64,000 bases of DNA from Anaerolineaceae bacterium. GTDB taxonomy: Bacteria; Chloroflexota; Anaerolineae; Aggregatilineales; Phototrophicaceae. Shown here in pieces: positions 17,535 through 26,469 of the stretch (position 1 is its first letter; the number at the start of each line of letters is the position of its first letter). The position numbers and the translations under genes are program-made. The stretch spans positions 310,001 through 374,000 of the forward strand of contig JACKCG010000001.1 in NCBI GenBank assembly GCA_020634135.1, read 5' to 3'. Below the pieces are notes generated by a model. That model made no database searches, had not been told where the DNA came from, and saw nothing but the letters and a program-made list of their open reading frames with translations.

Positions 17535-17563
17535 TTGACGGACATCGCCTCACCCACTACAAT
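17535..17563 (+). promoter_or_regulatory. Promoter of the tRNA pair
   Basis: TTGACG at 17535-17540 and TACAAT at 17558-17563 with a 17-bp spacer. The -10 ends 11 bases before the first tRNA base. Confidence 0.7.
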
Positions 17564-17574
17564 GCTTGTCATAT

Positions 17575-17646
<72 letters not shown>

Positions 17647-17654
17647 CTGAAAGC

Positions 17655-17728
17655 GGCGATGTAGCTCAGATGGTTAGAGCGAGCGACTCATAACCGCTAG
17701 GTCGTTGGTTCAATTCCAACCATCGCCA
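17655..17728 (+). tRNA. tRNA with CAU anticodon, probably elongator Met
   Basis: 74 nt; acceptor GGCGATG/CATCGCC, D arm GCTC/GAGC, anticodon loop CTCATAA, T arm GTTGG TTCAATT CCAAC. The anticodon stem AGCGA/CCGCT has an A31-C39 mismatch where A-U is usual. A lysidine-modified tRNA-Ile(CAU) cannot be excluded from sequence alone. Confidence 0.88.
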
Positions 17729-17735
17729 CAGTAAC

Positions 17736-17757
17736 AAAGCCCCTAACAGGGCTTTTT
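17736..17757 (+). terminator. Intrinsic terminator of the tRNA pair
   Basis: AAAGCCC, CTAACA loop region, GGGCTTTTT: a 7-bp stem followed by a T run just after the second tRNA. Confidence 0.8.
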
Positions 17758-17821
17758 GATTCCTGTGGAAATGTGTTACAAATACTGTCCATCTACATAT
17801 GGTAAAGGACAGGGGTTCAAA

Positions 17822-18490
17822 ATGAAACGCGAGTTGCGGGAACGTGCCAGGCAGTTACGCCAAAATGGTATGTCGGTGCGGGAAATCGCCCGGACTTTGT
17901 GTGTATCCAAAAGCTCAATAAGTGTATGGGTGCGAGATATTGAGCTTACAGAAGATCAGATTGAGCAGCTCAAAGTTGGTCAACATCGTTATGGTGCACA
18001 GAACGCCGGAAGTCAGGCTAACCGTAACAAGTTCATGAAGATGCGAGAACTGTACCAGGAAGAAGGCCGAACAAAGGCACGTGAAGGCCGGCCATTGCAT
18101 ATGGCAGGGTGTATGCTTTATTGGGCTGAGGGGGCAAAAAAGCGGGGACGGCTCTATTTAGTGAACTCTGACCCCAATATGATGATCTTTTTTATAAAAT
18201 TTCTGTGCGACGAAATGGAAGTTGCAGAAACCGATCTGACCGTCACCGTCCACTGCCACGCTACCGATTCCGCTGAAATTTACCGAATCGAACAGTATTG
18301 GTTAAACTTGCTTCAGCTTCCTCAAACGGCTTTACGAAAGACACAGATTAAGAAGGGTAGCGAAACGCGCCGTAACAGGTTGGAAAATGGATTATGTGGA
18401 CTGGGAGTCAATAACACCCAACTTGTCCAGCACATCTACGGCGCGATTCAGGAATACGGCGGCTTTGATAACCCGGCCTGGCTGGATTAG
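17822..18490 (+). CDS. Helix-turn-helix protein beside tRNA genes, homing-endonuclease-like C-terminus possible
   Basis: 222 residues from the ATG at 17822, seven bases after GGGG; the frame is open from 17756 but that part overlaps the tRNA terminator. Residues 1-45 form a clear HTH of the resolvase/Hin type: ELRERARQLRQNGMSVREIA then VSKSSISVWVRDIEL. The rest (GCMLYWAEGAKKR, FIKFLCDEMEV, then a C-terminal NNTQLVQHIYGAIQ) has a pattern that recalls a LAGLIDADG/WhiA-like fold, which is an inference. Its position right after tRNA genes is a common landing place for mobile genes. I know of no assigned function. Confidence 0.65.
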   Translation: MKRELRERARQLRQNGMSVREIARTLCVSKSSISVWVRDIELTEDQIEQLKVGQHRYGAQNAGSQANRNKFMKMRELYQEEGRTKAREGRPLHMAGCMLYWAEGAKKRGRLYLVNSDPNMMIFFIKFLCDEMEVAETDLTVTVHCHATDSAEIYRIEQYWLNLLQLPQTALRKTQIKKGSETRRNRLENGLCGLGVNNTQLVQHIYGAIQEYGGFDNPAWLD

Positions 18491-18509
18491 GTTTTGCCCG
18501 CGCTGACTG

Positions 18510-19772
18510 TCACAGCACTTCCTCATGCACCAGCAGGTCGTCCCAGGTTTCACGGCGGCGGATGATGCGCCAGCTCCGGCCATCCGGCAGGACGGCGGCT
18601 TCCGGTGGACGTGGACGGGCGTTGTAATTGCTTGCCATCACCATGCCATAGGCTCCGGCGGTCAGGATCGCCAGCAGTTCACCGGGGATCATCTCTGGCA
18701 GTGCCACCTCTTTACCCAATACATCGGTTGTTTCACATACGGGACCGACGACGTTCACAGGGTCAGGGTTCTTGTGAGAGTCTCCCGAAGATGAATGAGG
18801 CATCACCGGCACGATTTCATGATGCGCCTGATACAGCGCTGGGCGGATAAGTTCCGCCATGCTGCCATCGGTAATCAGGAAGGTCTGCCCGGCCTGCTTT
18901 TTGACGTAAATGATGGAGACCACCAATACCCCGGCGTCAGCGATAATGGATCTCCCTGGTTCGAGCATCACTGTGTAGTCCTTGAGCAGCGGGGTCAGGG
19001 TTTTTGCGAAAGCGTCGAATGTTGGCAGCGATTCGCCGGGGCGATAGGCAACCGGAAGCCCGCCGCCGATATTGACGGTGCGAATTGCAGGGTAGGGGGC
19101 GATCAGGTCCAACGCAGCCTCCACCGCCTGGCGGGTCGCGTCGGTATCATGCAGTTGGCTGCCGATGTGCAGGTGGATGCCTGCGATGTGGACGTGAGGG
19201 TATTTGCCCTGTTCCGCCAGGATGTTACGGATGGTTTCTGCGGTCAGGCCGAATTTCGCTCCGCCGTGTCCGGTGGCGATGTAAGGGTGGGTGTTGGCTG
19301 TAATATCGGGGTTGAAGCGCAGCGCGACCTGAACGGGCGTGCGGTGAAGTGCAGCAGCAATATCGTTAATGAGGCGTAATTCACCCACATTCTCCACGTT
19401 TATCCAACCGATTCCCTGTTCCAGAGCATAACCAATCTCGTTGGGGGTTTTCCCGACCCCGGCGAAGACGATGGAGTCAGGTTTTGCCCCAGCCTGTAAT
19501 GCCCGGTGGATTTCTCCGGCGCTCACCGCGTCAATACCTGCCCCGGCATTCACCAGGGTCTTGAGGAGGCTGAGGTTAGCATTGGCCTTGGCGCTGTAGT
19601 GGAGATGCGCGTTCAGCGGGGCAAAGGCCGCTCGAATCCGCTCATAGTTTTCCAAAACCCGTTTGAAACTGTAGATGTAGACCGGTGTCCCGGTGATTGC
19701 AATGATGTCCTTCAGTGCCACATCATCGCAGAACAGCATCGCGTCCCGATAATGTATGGATGTATTCAGCAT
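18510..19772 (-). CDS. lysA: Diaminopimelate decarboxylase
   Basis: 420 residues. LysA removes CO2 from meso-diaminopimelate to give L-lysine, using PLP. The PLP lysine is in HYSAKANANLSLLKTL (about residue 62). Other conserved blocks are HLHIGSQL, the glycine-rich phosphate loop VNIGGGLPV, the active-site CETTDVLG with its catalytic Cys, and MVMASNYNARPRP near the C-terminus. The start is the ATG at 19772; no strong SD is seen. It lies alone on the minus strand, convergent with the HTH gene and about 30 bases downstream of the cyclase gene, so possibly co-transcribed with it. Confidence 0.95.
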   Translation of the reverse strand: MLNTSIHYRDAMLFCDDVALKDIIAITGTPVYIYSFKRVLENYERIRAAFAPLNAHLHYSAKANANLSLLKTLVNAGAGIDAVSAGEIHRALQAGAKPDSIVFAGVGKTPNEIGYALEQGIGWINVENVGELRLINDIAAALHRTPVQVALRFNPDITANTHPYIATGHGGAKFGLTAETIRNILAEQGKYPHVHIAGIHLHIGSQLHDTDATRQAVEAALDLIAPYPAIRTVNIGGGLPVAYRPGESLPTFDAFAKTLTPLLKDYTVMLEPGRSIIADAGVLVVSIIYVKKQAGQTFLITDGSMAELIRPALYQAHHEIVPVMPHSSSGDSHKNPDPVNVVGPVCETTDVLGKEVALPEMIPGELLAILTAGAYGMVMASNYNARPRPPEAAVLPDGRSWRIIRRRETWDDLLVHEEVL

Positions 19773-19801
19773 GGTTTTTGTTTATTACTGCCTCGTCGCA
19801 A

Positions 19802-21844
19802 TCAGAGCGTGAACTTCACTGACCGTAGCTCATAGACATCCGATGGTCGGTTAATTCCTTTGAGTTGGAGAATACCCAGGTTTCGTGTGTCGGAAACTGG
19901 CGCAATCAGATTATAAGTCGCCTCGCTGATGAGTACCTGGTCACCTTCCGCCGCGCCACACAAGCGCGAACCGAGGTTCATGATACGTCCCAGGGCGGTG
20001 AAGTCTGTCCGAATTGGTGGGCCAAACTCCCCGGCGATAGCTTCCCCGGTGCTGATACCAACTCCCATCGGTGGTAGCTCGCGGCCTTCCTGGCTCAGTT
20101 CTGCACGTAGTTTTCGCTGAGCGGCCTGCATTTCCAGCGCGGCTGCTGCTGCACGTAAGGCGTGATCGTCCATGTGCATTGGGGCGCCAAACAACCCGAT
20201 CACCTGGTCACCGACAAATTTATCCAGTGTTCCCTGGTACTTGAAGATGATCTCGGTCATCTGCCCCAGGAAGGCGTTCAGCACTTTAACCAACTCTTCC
20301 GGCTGTGTCCGTTCCGTCCACTCGGTTGAGCCGCGCAGGTCAGCGAACACCGCGCTGATATTGACTCGTTCACCGGAAAGCAAGCTGGAGTCGGCTTTTT
20401 CGAGCATACGCTCCAGCACCTTCGGGTCAACTGAGCGCTTCAGCACCTCGCGCATACGTCGCTGTTCCAGCCGCTCGAAGATAGCGGTATCTACCTGGCT
20501 GGTGATGGCGACCAGGAGCTGGCGGTCTTCCACCGAAAACCCCTGCGTGTGAGTGCTGTTCACCACGCCAAACACGCCGATAATGCGTTCATTGAGGATA
20601 AGAGGAATGGCAACAAGGGAATGGATTGGCTCGCCGGGGCGGTTGAAATAGACAATCTCCCCGACAGCCAGCGCCTCGCGGGAAGCCTGATGGATAATTG
20701 CGGCATATTTCGCTTCGGAAATCAGGACACCTTCCGTAAACGAGCGGAGTTCCAGCTTATCCTCAAAGCGCTCGTTGTACAGCATGATGTAACCCATTTC
20801 GCTGGAAACAACATCGCATAACTCTTTAAGGACCTCCAGCAGCATCTCATCCAGGTCTTTTTCCCGGTCACGGATGCGGTCAATCCTGTAGATGACTTCG
20901 AGTTCCTTCTTGCGCCGGTCAAGCTGCTGGAAGATACGGCTGTAGATAACAGCGGAGTCCATCTGGCTTATCATGGCGTGCAGCAGCCGGTGATCGGCTA
21001 CCGTGAAGGGGGTAGTCCGTCCGATGGCAATCGCCCCTAGCCGTGCCCCAGCTACCACAAATGGCGCCGCCAGCATCACAAGATGGTCTACGCCTGGTGG
21101 GCTTGGGATTACCTGTGGAATATTGATCTGGCGGGCACTTTCCTGGATAGATGTCAGTGCCTCTGGTGACAGTTGGTGTTTATCCACTAACCCGCGCACG
21201 ACATATTCGCCGCTGTCAATGTTGGAGAGGATAACGATGCATACATCGGCCTCAAAGTGCCGGAGCAGGATGGACGTAAAACCTGCGATGAGTTCACCTT
21301 CCAGTGAAGTTCGATCTCGCAGGCGGTCAATCTCGTAAATTGCTTCCAACTCTCGATTGCGCTGTGTCAGCTTCCAGATAGTACGCGCCTGAATGACGGC
21401 AGAATCGATCTGGCTTTCAGCCACGTTCAACCGTTCCATCTCATACTCATCGAATGGAGCAACCGAACGCCCGATTACGATCCCGCCCATCGGGTAATCG
21501 TCCAGGATGATCTGCACACCAACGGTATAAGGGTGGGGAGCGGGCGCTAGAAGTTCCGGTTTTGCGGCGGTCATGGCCTGCCGGCAAAGCTCGATACCTG
21601 CATCCCTGGAAAATCCTTCCAGTGTGAGACATTCCATGTCATCGCTGGTTTCCGCCACCAACATAATCGCGCAGGCTTCGGCCTCAAAAGACTCTTTCAG
21701 CAGGCTGGCGATTGAGTCGAACATAGTCTGCGGATCGCCATCATCTTGTAATGCGTCACGTACCCTGTCCAGGGAGTGGATAAGCTGAATATCCAGTTCT
21801 TTCTGGTGAAGGGCACGTTCATAGTCAATAGGCATAAAAGACAT
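19802..21844 (-). CDS. Multi-GAF domain class III nucleotidyl cyclase
   Basis: 680 residues. Three GAF-like sensor domains lie at about 30-155, 180-300 and 325-465; each is introduced by a similar helix (VRDALQDD, EIDRLRDR, RIDRIRDR). The C-terminus from about 485 is a class III cyclase. Both metal-binding Asp residues are present (SAVFADLRGSTEW and LDKFVGDQVIGLFGAP), the Lys in DKF fits adenine recognition, and the transition-state Asn/Arg are in GRIMNLGSRL. It should make cAMP in response to small ligands bound by GAF domains (inference). No membrane segment is seen. Transcribed divergently from the dynamin-like pair. Confidence 0.88.
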   Translation of the reverse strand: MSFMPIDYERALHQKELDIQLIHSLDRVRDALQDDGDPQTMFDSIASLLKESFEAEACAIMLVAETSDDMECLTLEGFSRDAGIELCRQAMTAAKPELLAPAPHPYTVGVQIILDDYPMGGIVIGRSVAPFDEYEMERLNVAESQIDSAVIQARTIWKLTQRNRELEAIYEIDRLRDRTSLEGELIAGFTSILLRHFEADVCIVILSNIDSGEYVVRGLVDKHQLSPEALTSIQESARQINIPQVIPSPPGVDHLVMLAAPFVVAGARLGAIAIGRTTPFTVADHRLLHAMISQMDSAVIYSRIFQQLDRRKKELEVIYRIDRIRDREKDLDEMLLEVLKELCDVVSSEMGYIMLYNERFEDKLELRSFTEGVLISEAKYAAIIHQASREALAVGEIVYFNRPGEPIHSLVAIPLILNERIIGVFGVVNSTHTQGFSVEDRQLLVAITSQVDTAIFERLEQRRMREVLKRSVDPKVLERMLEKADSSLLSGERVNISAVFADLRGSTEWTERTQPEELVKVLNAFLGQMTEIIFKYQGTLDKFVGDQVIGLFGAPMHMDDHALRAAAAALEMQAAQRKLRAELSQEGRELPPMGVGISTGEAIAGEFGPPIRTDFTALGRIMNLGSRLCGAAEGDQVLISEATYNLIAPVSDTRNLGILQLKGINRPSDVYELRSVKFTL

Positions 21845-21885
21845 AACCCCCGATTTTCTCTTGCTTCAGGTTGTGATATGATCTT

Positions 21886-21914
21886 GTCGCTGCTATCAAG
21901 GCACGGTATGCTCT
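21886..21914 (+). promoter_or_regulatory. Putative promoter of the dynamin-like operon
   Basis: TTGTCG at 21886-21891 and TATGCT at 21909-21914 with a 17-bp spacer, between the divergent cyclase and GTPase genes. Confidence 0.45.
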
Positions 21915-22013
21915 AAGAAGATAGTATAGCAGAGATGCGAGCAGCAAAACACCTGTATTACAACAGTGTCAGGTGGTAGCTGGAACAATTCTATCCAGAT
22001 AGGTAGGTCAACA

Positions 22014-23864
22014 GTGGCGGTTGAAAATCTTGGCACGAAGTTGGCGACGGAATACGAGGTCATCCGCCGTCGGGAATATGAGTTGATTACCAAACTACTG
22101 GACGTGCTGCCCAAAGTGGACACACTGGATTCGGCTCGCCTGGGACAGGTGCGGGATGCGCTGTTCCATGCCGATCATCCTTATCTCATGGTCTTTGTCG
22201 GGCCGTTCAGTTCCGGTAAATCGAGTATCATCAATGCCCTGTTAGGACACGAAGCGTTACTGCCGGTTGGGCCGGTACCCACGACTGACCGGATCAGCAT
22301 TCTCCGCTGGGGCGAAGACGCCCAACGCATGAGTTCCGGCAGCGAAGTAGACACCGTGTTCCATCCCTCTCCGCTGCTTAAAAAAGTCAGCTTCGTGGAT
22401 ACTCCAGGGTTGGAATCTGTTTTCCAGAAACATGAAGATACCACCCGCAAATTCCTGCATCGGGCTGATGTGGTTCTGATGGTGATGCTGGCGACTCAGG
22501 CGATGACCGCCCGTAACCTGGAGTACCTGCAAACACTCAAGGAATACGGCAAAAAAGTCATCATCATGATTAACCAGGTTGATCTGCTTAGCGCGGAAGA
22601 AGCTGAATCGGTCAAAGAGTATGTGCTGGATCAAAGCCAGACACGTCTCGGTTTTCGCCCGGATGTATGGCTGGTTTCCGCCCGGCAAGGCCAGGCGGCT
22701 CGACGAGGCGATGAACTGGATAAAATCGCCTGGAAACAAAGCGGCCTCAGCCGGATTGAAGAATATGTGGATGATCAGCTCAACGATGTCGCCCGGCTGC
22801 GACAGAAGTTGCAGACGCCGCTCCAGATCACACAGAATGTGGTGCAGGTTGGACTGAGCGCAGTTCGTGCCAACCAGGAAGCGCTTGACCATTATCAGAG
22901 TATTTCTGGGAATCTTGACCAGCAGCTTGCTGCCCAGCGGCGCGATCTGGAAAAAGTTGTGCGCGAAGTCAATGTGGAAATCAGCGGGAAATTTGGCGAA
23001 GCGGCCATGCGCGGCAGCGAAGCAATTGGTGAGATTTTTCGTTTCGGACGGGCGTTGGGCTGGGCAATACGCGGCTTCTTCGAGCTGATCGGGCTGGCGC
23101 GGTTGCTGCGGCGCGGACGCGACCAGGCGTATGTCCACACGGTATTTAACCAGCACAAAACCGAAGAGCCGATCAATGAACTTCCGGCAGTGGTGGATAA
23201 ATTGGGGCCACGTTTGGAAGGCAAGGATATCCAGGATATTGACGACCTCGTGAAGTATGCAAGGCGGGAAATTGGCGCACTACCCGAAGTGATTCAAGCG
23301 AAAGTAATTGGCACAGTGCAAGCCCCGACTCAGTATGATCGGGCCGTACTGCAAACGGTCCGGCGCGACCTGGAAGAGATCGAAAAAGAGGCGAGGGTCG
23401 TTGAGACGGATCGTCTGGAACAGACACTGCGCAATACACTGCTCTATCTATCGGTATATGAAATTCTGTTGGTGATTTTTGGCGTGTTCCTGCTGGCGGG
23501 CGGTGGTGATCTGCTTAGCCCGGATCGCCCTGAGGTGCCGCTGCTCCTGGTGGCGGGACTGCTGATTATGGCGCTGATGGGGTTGGCCTTCATGCCGCTG
23601 CGCGGGCGGTTGATGGAATCGGCCTATACAAACCGGATGCTGAAGCAGCAAAACCAGTATATCGAAACCCTGGGTAAAGCAGCGGATAAACAAATAGACT
23701 ATGGGATGCGGCTGCGGGGTGATACTGTGCAACCTCTTACCCGCCTGATTGATGCGCAAACACAGCTACAGAGCGAACAGCTTGCTATCCTACAGAACGC
23801 CGAGCGCGAAATGGTGAGTATTGAGTCGGCGCTGACGGCGCTGGGCGGCAAGAAATTGATCTAG
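22014..23864 (+). CDS. Bacterial dynamin-like GTPase 1
   Basis: 616 residues if started at GTG 22014 (AGGTAGG lies about ten bases upstream); an earlier in-frame GTG at 21966 has no SD. GTPase motifs: G1 GPFSSGKSSIINALLG (about residue 62), G3 DTPGLESV, G4 NQVD. A long helical middle part follows (neck/trunk). Two hydrophobic segments near residues 480-540 (YEILLVIFGVFLLAGGG and LLLVAGLLIMALMGLAF) probably insert in the membrane as the paddle. Dynamin-like proteins remodel or fuse membranes through GTP hydrolysis. It is directly followed by a second family member, so the two may work as a pair. Confidence 0.88.
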   Translation: MAVENLGTKLATEYEVIRRREYELITKLLDVLPKVDTLDSARLGQVRDALFHADHPYLMVFVGPFSSGKSSIINALLGHEALLPVGPVPTTDRISILRWGEDAQRMSSGSEVDTVFHPSPLLKKVSFVDTPGLESVFQKHEDTTRKFLHRADVVLMVMLATQAMTARNLEYLQTLKEYGKKVIIMINQVDLLSAEEAESVKEYVLDQSQTRLGFRPDVWLVSARQGQAARRGDELDKIAWKQSGLSRIEEYVDDQLNDVARLRQKLQTPLQITQNVVQVGLSAVRANQEALDHYQSISGNLDQQLAAQRRDLEKVVREVNVEISGKFGEAAMRGSEAIGEIFRFGRALGWAIRGFFELIGLARLLRRGRDQAYVHTVFNQHKTEEPINELPAVVDKLGPRLEGKDIQDIDDLVKYARREIGALPEVIQAKVIGTVQAPTQYDRAVLQTVRRDLEEIEKEARVVETDRLEQTLRNTLLYLSVYEILLVIFGVFLLAGGGDLLSPDRPEVPLLLVAGLLIMALMGLAFMPLRGRLMESAYTNRMLKQQNQYIETLGKAADKQIDYGMRLRGDTVQPLTRLIDAQTQLQSEQLAILQNAEREMVSIESALTALGGKKLI

Positions 23865-23925
23865 GGATAAAAAGGTCACAGCCTCTGGCTTGCGCCGGAC
23901 TCTGAGGAAGAATTGAGAGGCAACA

Positions 23926-25713
23926 TTGAGTACATTAGACGGGCCATTGGCCGCACTGCGTGAATCCGAAATTCGTCTGTTATCCGACATAGCGACGACC
24001 CTGGGGGATATGGGCGATTCTGCTCAGAGTGACCGCCAGCGCCTGTTGGATATTGCCCAGGATTTGCGCGATATGTTTTTCCTTGTGGTCGTCATTGGAG
24101 AGTTCAATGCGGGTAAATCCTCGTTTATTAATGCGCTTTTGGGTGATAACCTGCTGCCAGTCGGCGTGACGCCCACCACTGAGTTGATCGAGCTGATCCG
24201 GTATGCCGAGGCTGTCAACCGCAAACCGGAGGTTCGCCCCGACGGAATCCGCCAATGGGCGCACCCGAATACTGGCGCCGCTGGCGTTGCCCTGGTGGAT
24301 ACGCCAGGTACGGGGTCGGTCTTTCAAAAGCATGAAACCACCGCGAAGTCCTTTTTGCATCGTAGTGATCTGGTAATTTTTGTGATTTCAGCCAAGCGAG
24401 CCTTTGCTGAAACCGAACGGCTCTACCTGGAGCTGGCGAAGAACTACGGCAAGAAAATCATCCTGGTGATGAACCAGATGGATCTTCTCCAGCCCAAAGA
24501 ACAGACCGAAGTGCGACGTTTCATTGAGCGCCAGGTTGAAGAACTGTTGGACATTCGTCCACTGCTTTTTATGGTCTCTGCTAAGGAAGCACTGGTTGCT
24601 GCCCAAAGCGGAGGGGCATCAATGGGCGACCCTGGTGGCATTGAGGCTGTGAAGGCACACCTGCGCGGCGTTTATAGTGAAGCGCCGCCTGCCAAGCAGA
24701 AGCTCCTGGCACAGTTGGTTCTGGGGGAGCGCCTGGTGCAGCAGTACCAGAAAAGTGTTCAGGGTAAAGCCGATCTTGTCACGGCGGATACCACGAAGGT
24801 GCGGGAAGTCCAGCAGGAACTGGAGCAGCAGTCCGTCGGGCTGGAGACGCAGCTAAAAGGGGCGCGGGCGGAGATTGATGGTATTTTTGAGGGCCTTCGC
24901 CAGCGGGGGATGAACTTCATTGATACACACCTGTCAATTCGTAACATCACCCGGCAGCCCAAGCGCGAGGTGTTGCAGGTTGAGTTCCAGGATGTGGTGA
25001 TCGGGCGGGCATTGCGTGATATTAATGAGGCCACCGGTGATTACATCAACGCAGTGATTGATCAGAGCCGCCTGTACTGGCGCGGCGTGATTGATCGGTT
25101 GAACCGGCTGCGCGACCTCATGGAGCAGGAACTCGCCGGACTCGATGCCGGGGTATATGCCGAGCAGCGTGAGAGTTTGCAGGACGCTATCCGTATTGCG
25201 GAAGTCGAGCTGAAATCATATTCTACCGGCAGTGTCCTGATGGACATGCAGGCACTGTTTGAAACCAACATGAACGGGTTTAAGAACTGGTCAGTCACGG
25301 CTGCCGCTGGGCTGATTGTAGCGATCATCGCTGTCGCCACACATGGCCCTTTGCTGGGCGTGGCTGGTGGTGTGGCCGCCGCGCCACTGGCATTCCCGGC
25401 GTTTGTGGTTGGTGCGCCGCTGGCTGTGATCGGTGGCGTGGCAGCGGCGCGTTATTACCGTCGCGTAGCCCGCGACACCAAACGTGACCTGAACCAGCGG
25501 ATTGACCAACTGGAAAAAACCTACCATACCGCGCTCGATGATCTGACTCAGAAAGAACGCAACCGCCTGACGCAGTACGGCAACCAGGTTTTGACGCCCG
25601 TTTTCAGCCGGCTGGAAGTCCTGGCGAAACGCTACGCGGCGCAGCAATCTGCGTTACGAGCGCATGTTGTACAGATCGAAACGCTGCGTGAGGGGATTGA
25701 GAAGAGCAAATAA
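23926..25713 (+). CDS. Bacterial dynamin-like GTPase 2
   Basis: 595 residues, TTG start five bases after GAGAGG. G1 IGEFNAGKSSFINALLG, G2 Thr in PTTELIE, G3 DTPGTGSV, G4 NQMD. A coiled-coil segment follows (residues about 280-330, VREVQQELEQQSVGLETQLK). The hydrophobic paddle lies at about 455-515 (AGLIVAIIAVATHG, LLGVAGGVAAAPLAF, VVGAPLAVIGGVAAARYY). It shares its layout and several motif neighbours (FQKHE after the G3 loop) with GTPase 1, so the pair probably arose by duplication. Tandem dynamin-like genes in other bacteria form hetero-assemblies at the membrane. The gap to the next gene is 3 bases. Confidence 0.9.
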   Translation: MSTLDGPLAALRESEIRLLSDIATTLGDMGDSAQSDRQRLLDIAQDLRDMFFLVVVIGEFNAGKSSFINALLGDNLLPVGVTPTTELIELIRYAEAVNRKPEVRPDGIRQWAHPNTGAAGVALVDTPGTGSVFQKHETTAKSFLHRSDLVIFVISAKRAFAETERLYLELAKNYGKKIILVMNQMDLLQPKEQTEVRRFIERQVEELLDIRPLLFMVSAKEALVAAQSGGASMGDPGGIEAVKAHLRGVYSEAPPAKQKLLAQLVLGERLVQQYQKSVQGKADLVTADTTKVREVQQELEQQSVGLETQLKGARAEIDGIFEGLRQRGMNFIDTHLSIRNITRQPKREVLQVEFQDVVIGRALRDINEATGDYINAVIDQSRLYWRGVIDRLNRLRDLMEQELAGLDAGVYAEQRESLQDAIRIAEVELKSYSTGSVLMDMQALFETNMNGFKNWSVTAAAGLIVAIIAVATHGPLLGVAGGVAAAPLAFPAFVVGAPLAVIGGVAAARYYRRVARDTKRDLNQRIDQLEKTYHTALDDLTQKERNRLTQYGNQVLTPVFSRLEVLAKRYAAQQSALRAHVVQIETLREGIEKSK

Positions 25714-25716
25714 GCT

Positions 25717-26139
25717 ATGTCATTGTTCTTGCAGGCTGAAATCGCCGTCGAACTCCTCTTGGCTGCCTTCCTGGGTATGGTTATCGGAGTTGATCGGGAA
25801 GGGCGGGGCGCGCCTGCCGGGATGCGAACCCACATGCTGGTTGGAGTTGGCGCGTGCCTGTTTACGACACTATCGTATCATGCCTTCCCTGGCGGAGACC
25901 CGGCACGCATAGCGGCGCAGATTGTTGCCGGAGTTGGCTTCTTGGGAGCGGGGACGATTTTGCAGCGCGAAGGCGGTATCCGGCATCTCACCACTGCTGC
26001 CAGCATCTGGGCGACGGCAGCGGTGGGTATGGCGGTTGGTGTGGGAGCCTGGTTCCTGGCGATTTCCGCGACGCTGATAATCTGGGTCATCCTGGCCCTC
26101 GTGCGTCGCTTTGAATCCAGAAGACGGGAGAGCCGTTGA
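25717..26139 (+). CDS. MgtC/SapB-family membrane protein
   Basis: 140 residues. The conserved MgtC N-domain is evident: LLLAAFLGMVIGVDREGRG, then GMRTHMLVGVGACLFT, then AAQIVAGVGFLGAGTIL and HLTTAASIWATAAVGMAVG. There are about four or five membrane segments. The C-terminal ACT-like domain of Salmonella MgtC is missing, as in many short homologues. MgtC binds and restrains the F1Fo ATP synthase in Salmonella under low Mg; a similar role here is only an assumption. It starts three bases after the second dynamin-like gene, so it is in the same operon. Confidence 0.88.
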   Translation: MSLFLQAEIAVELLLAAFLGMVIGVDREGRGAPAGMRTHMLVGVGACLFTTLSYHAFPGGDPARIAAQIVAGVGFLGAGTILQREGGIRHLTTAASIWATAAVGMAVGVGAWFLAISATLIIWVILALVRRFESRRRESR

Positions 26140-26160
26140 CTGCCCGGCGCTCGATATGAT

Positions 26161-26450
26161 CTATTGATAAGCGCGGGCGCAGCGAAATCCTGTAGTCGTA
26201 GATGGGTTCAATGCGCCCGGTCCCCGTGCCGCGAATTCCCATTCAGCCTCAGTGGGTAACCGCACACCGCGCAAGGCACAGAAATCCCGCGCTTCAGACC
26301 ATCCGATCTGTTACCTGGTAGTTCTGGGGCAGTAAGGCTGCTTCTTTCGTCGGTCTGCCCTTGAAAGCTATCGAACTGTTCGTTGCTGACTGAAATACCG
26401 ACTTTCGTGTCTCCCTGGCTTTTCAGGCGTTCGGGTACGTTTTAGTGGAC
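26161..26450 (-). pseudogene. Remnant of a SUMF1/formylglycine-generating-enzyme-type gene
   Basis: No intact frame exists, but minus-strand translation gives VSNEQFDSF in one frame, then WSEARDFCALRGVRLPTEAE continuing WEFAARGP in another, and ends TTTGFRCARAYQ with TAG at 26161-26163. These are recognisable pieces of the FGE-sulfatase domain (VTNxQFxxF, the RLPTEAEWEYAARG box and the closing GFRCxRA) joined with most of the domain deleted and at least one frameshift. The gene is dead. It lies between the MgtC gene and the deacetylase. Confidence 0.75.
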
Positions 26451-26469
26451 TTCTCGTGTACGGCAGTTA

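Noticed and set aside
17756..17821. N-terminal extension of the HTH protein
   Set aside because: It would begin inside the tRNA terminator; the Met at 17822 has an SD and starts the conserved HTH.
22257..23156. Minus-strand open frame of 299 codons opposite the first dynamin-like gene
   Set aside because: Antisense shadow; the plus-strand frame carries intact GTPase motifs.
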